From positions 333,501 through 397,500 of the forward strand of contig NW_026973704.1 in NCBI RefSeq assembly GCF_035594125.1: a stretch of 64,000 nt of DNA, in the 5' to 3' direction. The stretch comes from Scylla paramamosain. Lineage: Eukaryota > Arthropoda > Malacostraca > Decapoda > Portunidae. The translations under genes were made by a program, and so were the position numbers. Positions 1-10,392 of this stretch are shown here, piece after piece (position 1 is the first letter of the stretch; every line of letters starts with the position of its first letter). The notes below the pieces were generated by a model. It worked only from the letters and a program-made list of their open reading frames with translations, made no database searches and had not been told where the DNA came from.

Positions 1-238
1 CATTGCAGTGCAGAAGTTTTGATGTATAAATATTTCTGAACATTCAACAATTATCTTCAAATATTTTCTTAATATTTTAATGTTTGATGACGTATGACCC
101 TTACTGTGGTGCCTTGAAAGCAATTAGTCAATTCACTCGTTCATAAATTGTAACCCATCTTTTTATACTGTGCCACTTTTCACTATATAGAGGACAGACA
201 GCCATCACCACCATACATCTGCTCCTTTCTCCCTGCAG

Positions 239-361
239 ATGTGGTGACAAGTAGTGAGGTCACCACTGAATCTGACACACCTGCTGAGCCTGACCTGGTG
301 TCTTTCTGTGCTACCCTGGGCAACAACCGAGCCCTGCGAGTCCCTACCCTCTTCAAGCCAG
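239..361 (+). CDS. Internal coding exon of an unidentified host gene (exon a)
   Basis: A pyrimidine-rich acceptor (ctcctttctccctgcag) precedes the exon and a strong donor (gtcagt) follows at 362. The 123-nt exon begins with the last two bases of a codon and ends with the first base of one, so both flanking introns are phase 1. It encodes about 41 residues rich in S, T, E and D followed by CATLGNNRALRVPTLFKP. The frame runs directly into the next exon at 1816, which supports a real gene. No domain is recognised. The S/T/E-rich composition suits a disordered, possibly cytoplasmic tail. Earlier exons lie left of the window. Confidence 0.72.
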
Positions 362-1306
362 GTCAGTCATGGTCAGGGGAAGCTCAAAAAATATTTCAGA
401 ACAGTGCAGGGATTATCTCCAACACAAATGGAGACCTGCAAAATGTACCTGTCTCCCTCTATATACCAGACAGGCAATCCCTCATAGGGTGGCCCAGGCA
501 AAGCACTACACTCTCATACACGCATCATTCATACTCTTAGTTCTGTCACCTCCTGGTGGTTAGCAGTCATCTCGAAGACCACTCTGCTACACCCCAGGAA
601 CTTAGGCATAGCACATCAGGTCATATACTTGGAAAATAAAGTGAAAATACTTGCTCCTGACAAGCTTACAAAACCAATAGTGCACTTGTGAACTCCTCCT
701 AAACTAAGGATAAAACACTGTTATATTAGGTGCCTAAGATTGAAAAGTAGATAGACTAAAGCACTTACTGTTTTGTGCCAGTTAGTGTGGAGTTAACACT
801 TGGAGATTGAGAAAAGTACAAAGGGAAGAGACAGTTCACTTCTTAGCCTGGTCTGAGTGTACCATTGTTTGAGGCAGGTGTTAGGCTGGCATGTATATGG
901 GATGGACAGGAGAGACAAAGCACCAGGAATATGGCTAGATTTAAAAACCATGAGGATTAAGATTGTTTTCAAATTGAGTGGTAATTGAATGATAATGAGG
1001 TTGTTAATGCCAAGTAAATAGTGAGTTTCAAAAGATTACACAAATTTATGAACCAGGGTGATTGATCAAAATAGGTAGGCATGTTCAGGGACTGACTGCC
1101 CTATGTAGGGCTGATGGCTTCTTGCAGCTTTTGTTGTTTTTGTGCTCTTATGTTCTTATAAGGGAATAAAGTCTTAATGAGTAATGATGGAAGAAAAAGA
1201 CAAGGTTAGTCATCAGGACCAATAAACTGGCATTGGCACTGGTGGCTCTTGGTTTGCATAAGTTGTTTTACATTAATTAGTTTAATGTGACTTAAAATAT
1301 AATAAA
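362..1306 (+). other. Intron sequence, mostly anonymous
   Basis: This is the first half of the phase-1 intron between exons a and b. No coding signal is seen. It contains a short relic of a CR1-like LINE 3' end at 1096-1166 and a run of gtgta repeats near 1425-1440 lies just downstream inside the MITE. The rest is unique-looking AT-rich sequence. Confidence 0.6.
1096..1166 (+). mobile_element. Short relic of CR1-like LINE 3' terminus
   Basis: The segment ggcttcttgcagctt followed by cttatgttcttat matches, on the plus strand, the 3' end seen on the minus strand at 19925-20138 and 38028-38107. In the 19925-20138 copy a coding tail precedes the same terminus, so these are LINE 3' ends. This copy is old and only about 70 bp long, lying in a host intron. 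Confidence 0.5.
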
Positions 1307-1729
1307 TTAAGCCCTTTCACTGCAATAAGCAACAATTTGCAGCACTAAGAAGTATGTATGAAATCTTTATAAGCATGTGCAAAAAAGAAGAGCATGAAAA
1401 AGAATAGATTTTGCAATTTTTGGTGTAGTGTAGTGTAGTGTTTGGGGTAGATCAGCAACAGACATGCCAGAGTGCTGAGTGACTGAGGAAAGATTTGACA
1501 GACAGCAGGGAAAGGGTTCATTGAATTTACGTGATCTTTTCACCTCGGCACGACCCGTCGCTGTGCTTACATAAATATTAAGGAAATTTGTTTCCTCTTT
1601 TTTTCTGCATTTTTGTTGTTTCAGCTTTTACATTTAAGGTTGGGGTTAATAAACAAAGATAAACCATATGAATTAGCATTATTCAATTATAGGTTAGGTT
1701 AGGTAAGGTTATCACAGTGAAAGGGTTAA
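1307..1729. mobile_element. piggyBac-like MITE in host intron
   Basis: The left end reads TTAA-g-CCCTTTCACTG and the right end CAGTGAAAGGG-TTAA, giving an 11-bp inverted repeat flanked by TTAA, the piggyBac target site. The 423-bp interior has no coding capacity. One extra g follows the left TTAA, so the element is not pristine. A short TTAGG-like run (ggttaggttagg) lies near the right end. Assignment to piggyBac rests on the TTAA duplication plus the CCC terminus; the family is not otherwise known. Confidence 0.55.
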
Positions 1730-1815
1730 AAGAAATCCATCCATCCATACATATGTTCCCTTATTTACCCATATGTTTGCACCCCAAGCTGACTAACCAC
1801 CACCCTGCCCACCAG

Positions 1816-2064
1816 ACGGGGACTACCAGACTGTGGCTGACATGGTGGGTGGCAGTCACTCCATTACAGAGTCAACCACCAGTCACGAGGAAAGTTTGGA
1901 CGAGGCCAGAAGTGCGTCATCCCACCGCAGGTCACGGGGACAGGAACTGCAGGCCAGGCAGGGTCACCGTCCCTCCCACGGCGACCCGGATTATAGCTAT
2001 GCTCACCCTGTGAAAAAGCAGTACCTTCCCCCACCCCTCCACTGTCCTCCACTGACAGCAACAG
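1816..2064 (+). CDS. Internal coding exon of the same host gene (exon b)
   Basis: The acceptor (caccctgcccaccag) and donor (gtgtat) bound a 249-nt exon, phase 1 on both sides. It encodes 83 residues starting DGDYQTVADMVGGSHSITES, then a charged Ser/Arg/Gln stretch with SHRRSRGQ, then DYSYAHPVKKQYLPPP and a Pro-rich end. Tyr residues within DYQTV and DYSY and the PPP stretch could be docking sites in a disordered signalling tail; that is inference. Read-through beyond the donor meets a stop in frame within three codons, consistent with a true exon end. The donor is weaker than those of the other exons. Confidence 0.7.
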
Positions 2065-2284
2065 GTGTATGAGTTAGTGATAGTGAGGTCACTGACAGAC
2101 AGACTCGCCAAATTGTTCATTAGTAAAAGTTCCATGGCCACTAAGTTTGTAATCTGCTTCTGTGTTTGTATCTTTCCAGCCTTTTTATTCATTGATGTAC
2201 ACTTTTGCCTTTTACTGCTTCCTCCTGTAATCCATTCTATATCTTTAAATATTTACATGGAAAGATATGTTTGCATTATTTGGA

Positions 2285-2403
<119 letters not shown>

Positions 2404-2769
2404 ATATTGAGGTTCATCTCTTGTCCATAACAAAAGGGCATTTCTGTCTGGTTCCTCAGGTTGGTTGACTAACCCTAAAGCTGCAGGGGTTTTCACACAT
2501 TTCTCCATTCCATATGTCTCTACTCCTTTGTGGAAAGATGTGTGTTATTTAGGCAGCTCTCTTCTGTCCAAGTTTCTTTTCATCTTTATCATCATGTGTC
2601 AAGTCATCCAGTTCTGGCACTATCTTAGTGGCTGTTCTTTGTATTCTTTCCAATCTCTACATGAAACATCACCGAATTAATTAAGCTTAGCAGAAATTAT
2701 GTGATGTGCCCTACTGATGCTGGTGTGAAGGCGAGGTGTTTGTAGTGAGCCGTGTGATGCCTTCCCCAG

Positions 2770-2853
2770 TGCTGAATATGGAGAGAGCAGCCAGGCGACA
2801 CCATACACTGGAGTTTTCTGAGGAGGAGTGCGACCACCCCTCCATCAAGCAAG
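2770..2853 (+). CDS. Internal coding exon of the same host gene (exon c)
   Basis: The acceptor (gatgccttccccag) and donor (gttagtg) bound an 84-nt exon, again phase 1 on both sides. It encodes 28 residues, VLNMERAARRHHTLEFSEEE then CDHPSIKQ. The RRHHTLEFSEEE stretch has basic residues before T and acidic residues after, so it may be a phosphorylation segment; this is inference. The exon is symmetric (a multiple of three), so it could be skipped without a frame change, as could exons a and b. Confidence 0.7.
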
Positions 2854-5651
2854 GTTAGTGTATGGGACAGCCTGTACAGTGTGGATGGATGGATGGATAT
2901 TGGGATGCATGTACAGGTGGGATATACTGTATGTTCATGTGTGGTTCAAATTCACAAATAGTATTAAGAAATTGATAGATGCTCTCACACACTGGTTGGT
3001 CTACAGTATGTACAAAATATTGTCAGCTGCAAGACCTTCTTTTTTGGCCATTTCCTTACAGTTAGGGGTTGGCACCATGTACAAGTTTCTGTCCCTTGCA
3101 TCTTCCTCAGTGCCTCCCATCCTTTGTAGCTCTGCCACATTTCCATAGCTCCATTTCACTCTTTCTTTCCCTCCATCTTCTTCCCTTGACTGTCTTTTTT
3201 CAAGCTCTTTCAATCAGGTCCTGGTCTTCTCTTCTTACTGTATGTTCATGCATGCTTCAAAATTCACAGCATGATAGCCACAAGCATGGTAACACTAGTG
3301 GTGACTGATGCTCTCACTCCCTGATTGGTGGACAGTAATTGCAAGATATTGTTAACTGCAAGACCACAGGTGAATGAAAGCAATTCAGATGAAGAGAACA
3401 AAACCATTATATTACTTACAGAGAAACTAGGAACGGACTGGCTTCTTCCTTCTTGCACCTTTCCCAAGACATGAAGGAGACGGATCAGCAAGTTCCATGA
3501 GTGTCTGTGGCTTTGAATCATTTCATTCCTCCCTGATACCTGTCTGCAGTTTTGTGGTGTCCAGGCTTTCCTCCTCTGCCTGTGCTTCTCAGTGATCGGT
3601 TAAAAATCAGGGGAATGGGGTGGCCAGTGCTCTTATGAGTCCAGCAGGCAGTTGTGATTTTTTGGTGTGTGTGACAGTGCACATTTCAAATGGCCCAAGG
3701 AACAAGTCATGCAAAAACTCTAAATGATTGTTTTGATTTTTTTTTTTTCATTTCTAGTTGAAAACACTGAATTTCCTACACCATAATTAACTAAAGGAAT
3801 CATTCCTTGTCCATGGCACACATGTTTACCATGACTACAGGACACAGACACAGTGGTCCAAGACACTTGTTGCCAGCTTGTCATACCCATTGTAGTTATT
3901 TCTTGGCAGGTGTACCAAAGCTTTTGATGTGTACAGGTAGTGAGGGATTTTTTTGGGAGAATGGCATCTGTGAAAGTGAGGGAGGGATGTTGTGTAGGCA
4001 GCGGTGGGCCACTCTGGTAGACACGTGTATGTGGGTGTTTTGTTCTCACAGTCCTCCTGCTGTTATTTGAGGATGGGCATCCTCTCAATGTTTCATAACA
4101 TTTAGTATGCATCTTGATGCCTTGTGCCCTCACTCTGGCCTCTTCTTGTGTTAGTGTCCCCTCCCCAACACTTTGTCAGCCACTTCAGCACACATCTCCT
4201 AACACCTGTAATCCTTGCTGTTCCCTCCACTGCAGTCTGTCTTGTGTAAAGTCACAGTACTCCAGTGTGCCCTTCAGTTAATTCTTTTCTGCCATCCATT
4301 GCAAAGATAATGTAATCCATACCAGTGCACATCTGTTTAAATTATTGGAAAGAAATGAGATGATGCTTTTCAAAATGCTTTATCTTTAATTGAGAGATGA
4401 GTGTTGGTCAGTGGTTCTGGTGGATGGCCTCAACTTTGAGTGAGTTGCTGGATGCATGACACTGCTCTCAACAGTCACCAGGCTGCCACTGAGCAAACTT
4501 TTACAATTCTGTCATGAAGCACCAAACATTATTTTGGCACTTGCCATTTGTATTCCTGTATTGTTTTGATTGCAACTCCTACCCTTGTGATTTTGCCTGT
4601 GTTAAGTAGTTTTTTCTCTCTTCTTCTCTCCATTTGCATAAAGATCATATATGAATTCTAAAACATGAAAAATAACAATAATACTCATAATGCAGTGGGA
4701 AGTGGACTGGTGCTGGTCCCTGTGTTGCACCGTCACCCAGACCAGCTGTCACCTGGCAGTACAGGCAGTGCCACGTAGTGTGTCACTCAGCCTGTTATGT
4801 ACTGCCCTTGGCACAGTGTGTGATATCAGACTGGCAAGTATGGGTCTTGTCACCACTCAGTGCTGCTACTGTGTCACCCCTCTCTCTGTGGTCATGGGTT
4901 TGCTGTGGGTAGTTCACTAAGTAGTGGCAGGGATGTGGAAACACTTGGTGATTACAGTTTATCTCCTATGTTTACTAAATGTGCAATATGACACTCCCAT
5001 ACAATATCGCTATGGAACGTGTCACTTATGCTGCAGCCACTAAGAAACTGTTGCTCTGCACCACCCAAGCACACTGACTGTGGCAAGGTTAAAACTTGAC
5101 AAAATGATAACACTTATTGAAGCCACCACCGTCTGGCCTGTTTACTGACCTGTGTAGTCATTGTGTGGCCAGGACAGGCTGGCTGAAATGCTGCTGCAGT
5201 GTGATGGCATGCATTCCCCCACAGGAGCAGTGGAGCTCTCCCACCACCATATGCAAAAAAAGGATTAAAATACATAAATATTTTACACTCCATTGACTTG
5301 GCAGGAGGTGCATTAGATTTAAGCATTCAGTGCTGTTCAGATTAGAATCCCCAGCAAAAGTTGCTTTATTTCTACCAAAAACTATCAGATAATGTAGAAT
5401 ACATGATTATTGTAAGTTGTATATTCAGAAACATTATAGTCAAGTAAGGGCTTCAGTAGAAATATGTAAGTTTAGCTACACTTTTCAAAACAAGACAGGC
5501 AATGAACTGACCAGTGACAGCGTCGGTCAGTGGCCGTGTTACCATGTTCTTGTTTCCTCAGCTGGCAAAACTATTATTACAGACTTAGTGAAGCAGTGTC
5601 ATATGATAGTCCCCTGCCAGGTAACCTACATTATTGCTTCCCCCTTACAGC
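2854..5651 (+). other. Large last intron of the host gene
   Basis: About 2.8 kb of anonymous sequence between exons c and d. It contains short ATG-rich frames but none has splice-site and phase support. A gatg/ggat run occurs near 2883-2900. I see no transposon coding remains. Confidence 0.6.
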
Positions 5652-5733
5652 AGGAGTGGAGCCTCTGGAGCAGCTGATGGCTGACCTGGAGCTGGAGAAG
5701 ATTGTTCAGGATGCCAGCAAGACAGCTCTTTGA
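5652..5733 (+). CDS. Terminal coding exon of the host gene with stop codon (exon d)
   Basis: The acceptor ccccttacag lies at the boundary and the phase-1 frame continues AGVEPLEQLMADLELEKIVQ, then DASKTAL and TGA at 5731-5733. A second AG directly follows (ttacagcag), so a tandem NAGNAG acceptor could start the exon at 5655 and drop one Ala without a frame change. The Leu/Glu-rich LEQLMADLELEKIVQDA stretch looks amphipathic and could form a short C-terminal helix. Four exons joining in one frame and ending in a stop make this a genuine gene 3' end. I cannot name the family. Confidence 0.75.
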
Positions 5734-6383
5734 CACTTCCAGTAGTGGTAGAAGCCTCCCATCACAACCCTCACTCCTCTGCCATTGCTGACCACAACAC
5801 TGAGGCTGTATTCTTCAGGACCTGATTGTTGATTGGACTTGAGGCTTCCCTGCTTGGTAACACTACTCTTAAACACAGTGGGCTTTCACTGCAACAATCT
5901 CCAAGGTTTACAGAAATGATTAGTCAGGTTCCCCCTGGATATTTTTCTCACTAGTGGAAAATCCTTTTTTAAAGTATCATTAGAATCATGAAAATCCAAT
6001 AACTTCTACTTCATCCAGTTAAGTGTTATTAAGATACAACACCAAAGTGTTTGAGAATACAGAGCCACAGTTGGCTTATTGCTTTGATCTGTGGCTGAGT
6101 GTGTGAACTGGTGTCCTGAGTTCTGCATCAGGCTGTTGGTGCTTCACAGAGAGGTGGCAGCTGCTGGGTGATGAAGGTTGAGGCTTCCAGCCATGCATAC
6201 ACCCCTCAGCTTCATGCAGGGAGGTGCACTATGGTGTTCTTGTCAAGCTTGCTTACACAAGTTGCTGTTGTTGTGTCCACACTTGCCTCATACAAGTAAT
6301 AAGTGATTCTCAGTGAGTGTTGTGTTGTGGTGGTGCAAGATGCTGCTGAGGCTGGAGTTTTGTCCCATTGTGTTGTTGGTTGG
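5734..6383 (+). other. Probable 3' UTR and downstream sequence
   Basis: The segment follows the host stop codon. No canonical AATAAA was spotted before the LINE copy at 6384, so the mRNA end is not placed. A single degenerate unit of the ~62-bp dispersed repeat family lies at about 5970-6010 (tagaatcatgaaaatccaat, then aacttctact). Confidence 0.45.
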
Positions 6384-8865
6384 TTAACTTCCAAAGTAGA
6401 GCACTTTCTGACTCTCTTCCCTTTTGCAGAGACCTGCATTCTCGGAGTCTTCAGTGTTCACCACCAGCTTTGGCTTTCCTCTCCCTTCACTGACCATCCT
6501 GGCAAACTGGCCTTTAATTAACTTTGATATCCTCCATGACCAAGAGCAGTCGGTGCAACACCCTACTTGTATTCCTGACCATCTTGGAGATACGCCCAAC
6601 ATTCTTGACCTCTAATCCTTATGCTGTCACCTTATTTTCTCCATTGGGCTCCTCTGATCACAATCTCATATCTGTATCTTGTCCTGTCACTCCACTCCCT
6701 CCTCAGGATCCCCCTAAGTGAAAGTGGCTCTGGCATTTTGCCAGAGGCATTTTGCCTCTGTTATGTGCTGAGCACATAACAGAGGTGATAGTGTCTGGCA
6801 TGGAGGCGAACATTCCTCACTTTTTTTCTTGACCTAAACCTTCCAAACCTTGGTTTAACACAGCTTGTTCTTGTGCTGTACATGATAGAGAGGTGGCTCA
6901 CAAAAGGTACTTGAGCCTTCCATCACCAGAATCTCATGCACTTTATATTTCTGCCCTGAACCATACCAACTCTGTTCTTCAAAAATCAAAATCTTTAAAG
7001 ATCTAACTCCCTTCATGACTTCTTGCATCTAGCCAAAAAACTTCTCTAATAACTTTGCTTCTTCATCTTTCCCTCCTTCATTTCAACCTGATGGCATCAC
7101 TGCCATCTCATCTATTTCTAAAGCTGACCATTTGCTCAAATCTTTGCTAAAAACTCTACCTTGGATGATTCAGGCCTTGTTCCTCCCTCTCTTCAACCTT
7201 CTGATTACTTCATGCTACTTATTAAAATCCTTCGCAGTGATATTTTCCATGCCCTCACTGGCCTAAACCCTCGGTAGGCTTATGGACCTGATGGGGTCCT
7301 TACTTTTGTTCTTCAAAACTGTACCTCCATGTTTGCACCTTGCCTAGTCAAAGTCTTTCAGCTCTGTCTGTCAACATCTACCTTTTCTTCTTGCTGGAAG
7401 TTTACCTACATTCAGCCTGTTCCCTAAAAAGAGTGACCATTCTAATCCTGCAAACTACCATTCTATTGCTTTAATTTCCTACCTATCTAAAGTTTTTTTA
7501 ATCTATCCTCAACAGGAAGATTCTTAAACGTCTATCACTTCACAACCTTCTATCTGATCACCAGTATGGGTTCCATCAAGGCTGCTCTGCTGGTGATCTT
7601 CTCCCTTTCCTTACTGAATCTTGGTCATACTCTTTAAAGAATTTTGGTGAAACTTTTGCTGTTGCCTTAGACATATCAAAAGCTTTTGATCAAGTCTGGC
7701 ACAAAGCTTTGATTTCCAAACTACCTTCCTACAGCTTCTATCCTCTGTAACTTCATCCCAAGTTTCTTTTCTGACTGTTCTATTGCTCCTGTGGTAGAGG
7801 GTCACTGTTGTTCTAAATCTACTAACAGAGGTGTTCCCCAGGGTTCTGTCCTGTCACCCACTCTTTTCCTATTATCCATCAATGATCTAAATCAAACTTC
7901 TTGTCCTCTCCACTCCTAAGCTGATGATACCACCCTGCACTTTTGGACATCTTTTCATAGACATCCAACCCTTCAGGAAGTAAACATTTCACACTGGGAA
8001 GCTAGAGACTATCTGACTTCTGATTTTTCAAAAATGTTTCTGATTGGGGCAGAGCAAACTTGGTATTGTTCAATGCCTCAAAAACTTAATTCCTCCAACT
8101 GTCAACTCAACACAGCCTTCCAGACAACTATCTCCTCTTCTTCAGTGACACTCAACTGTCCCCCCCTTCTACACTGAACATCCTCGGTCTGTCCTTTACT
8201 TAAAATCTAAACTGGAAACTTCACATCTCATCTCTAGCTAGGACAGCTTCTATGAATCTAGCCATTCTGAGACATCTCTGCCAGTTTTTCTCACCCTCCA
8301 GCTGCTAACTCTGTACTGGGCCTTTATCTGTCTATGTATGTAGTATGCTTCACATTACTGGGGGGGGGGGGTTCCACTCATACCACTATTTTAGACAGGG
8401 TGGAATCAAAAGTTTTTTGTGTTATCAATTTTTCTCTTACTGACTGTCTTCAGCCTCTTTTTCATCACCACAATGTTGCATCTCTTGCTATCTTTTACTG
8501 CTGTTTTCATGCTAACTGCTCTTCTAATCTTGCGAACTGCATGCCTCCCCTCCTCTTGCCCCTCCTCCTGCAACCTTGCAGCACAAGACTTTCTTCTTTC
8601 TTTCATCCCTATTCTGTCCATCTCTCTAATGCAAGAGTTAACCAGTATTCTCAATCATTCATTCGCTTTTCTGGTAAATTCTAGAACTTCCTGCTTGCTT
8701 CTGTATTTCCTCCTTTCTGTGACTTCAACTCTTTCAAGCAGGAGGTTTTAAGACACCTATCCTTCAAATTTCAATGATTCTCTTGACATCTCTTTCAGGA
8801 CTGACCCCTCAGTGGGATCTTTTTTCCTCTTGTTTCCCTTGGCCAGTGAGCCTTAAAAAAAAAAA
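6384..8865 (+). mobile_element. Decayed Jockey/CR1-group LINE, copy A
   Basis: Nucleotide-level similarity with the copies at 46278-48675 and 49462-50904 runs from the endonuclease end through reverse transcriptase to an A tail (8855-8865). Recognisable coding pieces, in scattered frames, match the SKVEHF segment of the endonuclease, the RT segment around KAFDQVWHKALISKLP (7680-7730), an ADDTTLH active-site motif preceded by a stop (7915-7945) and the C-terminal region (8400-8760). Many stops and frameshifts make it dead. It is 5' truncated relative to the copy at 49.5 kb. Confidence 0.85.
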
Positions 8866-9364
8866 GTCATGTGTACAGTCCTTGCCTTACACCTCTTCTT
8901 GTATTCTATTCTAGGAGTTATGAAGCAGTCCTAGCAAGTCTTAGTTATGAAATATGTCATAGCTAGGACAGAATGGAGCATTCTTGTCTTAAATCCACAT
9001 GGGATGGTAAGACTGAGTCCACCCTGTCTTAGCAGCTTATGACAGATGCTCCTGCTACCAAGATGGCCACCCACAACCACCCCAGCTTAGGAATTATTTA
9101 CCCAGATAGGATATATTGTATGAATTTATGACACAGAACTCATCAAAAGATACTGTGTAGATCATGCAGGTATTCTCTCTGTCACCGATCTAGTAAGAGA
9201 AGCCTTATAGAGTGACGCAGAAAGGAGCAACCCACTTACCTCTGAAATGAAGGTGACCATAACACTTAGATATCTTTCTGCTAGGAAGATACAGGTGTGC
9301 AGCAGTGATGGCCTTGGGGATTGTTGAGAGAGCCAGCCTTGCCACCAAACCACTTGAAAACTGT
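8866..9364. other. Anonymous intergenic sequence
   Basis: Nothing recognisable is seen between the A tail of LINE copy A and the 61-bp minisatellite. Confidence 0.5.
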
Positions 9365-9612
9365 TTACATTGAGGCACTGCTACGGGATCATATTTGCCA
9401 CATTTCACACGTCTCAAAGACTGAATTACATTGAGGCACTCCTACGGGATCATGTTTGCCACATTTCACACGTCTCAAAGACTGAATTACATTGAGGCAC
9501 TCCTACGGGATCATGTTTGCCACATTTCACACGTCTCAAAGACTGAATTACATTGAGGCACTCCTACGGGATCATGTTTGCCACATTTCACACATCTCAA
9601 AGACTGAATTAC
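9365..9612 (+). repeat. 61-bp minisatellite, four copies
   Basis: The phrase cattgaggcac recurs at 9368, 9429, 9490 and 9551, a strict 61-bp period. Copies 2 to 4 are nearly identical (cctacgggatcatgtttgcc); copy 1 has a few changes (gctacgggatcatatttgcc). The array ends within tctcaaagactgaatta. Confidence 0.95.
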
Positions 9613-10392
9613 TATTTTACCCACTATTCAGTGTCTCTTCCTCCAATACATAAAAACACAGGAAATATTTATAGAAGCTGTTAATTAGCAGTACTAAATG
9701 GCAGATTTTGCTTCATCTTTTAGTATTTGAAATGAAGTAGCACTACACATAGCAGACGGTGATGATTGATGGTGTGTCAAGTTACATGTCTTGCTATCCT
9801 GCTGTGTCCTTTTTCCTCATTTGCTCCTTGGACCTTTCCACTATACCCAAGGTGGTGTCAAGATACACTTTTGGAATCAGTATTTTAAATACCTGAGAGA
9901 TGTATTCCTCAAAAAATAAGCCAAAGTAGCCTTCTGCTGCAGTTTTGCTGGGCAGCTGAAGTAACACCATACAAATGAGGGTTAAACAAATTGTCCACTA
10001 ATAATGTACTGCACAAATAAGGCATTTAATTACCATATTAATCAACTGTAATACAAACCATTGAAAAGTATGGCTCATATGCTAAATGTACATACAATGT
10101 TCATAGGTATGTACAGGAGAACAAAACTGAATACATGTTAACATGAATGAGTGGCAACAGTTATTCACCAATGGGTGATGTCATCTGTAAGATGCATGAG
10201 TTCAGAAACTAATGCCCACTGCTAAAACTTCACATAATGCACCCACAGCACCAATGAATCCAGAGGCCCCAGCAACACCAGCAGATGAGGGCTGGATGAC
10301 TGTAACACCACTGCTGGTGGGTGGATGGCTATGGTCCTCACAGAGGGCCAGACTCTCCTGGAAAGTGGGAAAAAAAGAAATACAGGGAGGGC
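9613..10392. other. Anonymous intergenic sequence
   Basis: AT-rich sequence without a supported gene or repeat before the 3' end of LINE copy B. Confidence 0.5.

Noticed and set aside
1690..1710. Interstitial telomere repeat (taggttaggttagg), also cctaacctaac near 13440 and 14040
   Set aside because: Two to three units only; common by chance and in many arthropod intergenic regions.
4690..4920. 76-codon Cys-rich frame in the last host intron
   Set aside because: No splice sites in the gene's phase and no domain; the four-exon frame is complete without it.
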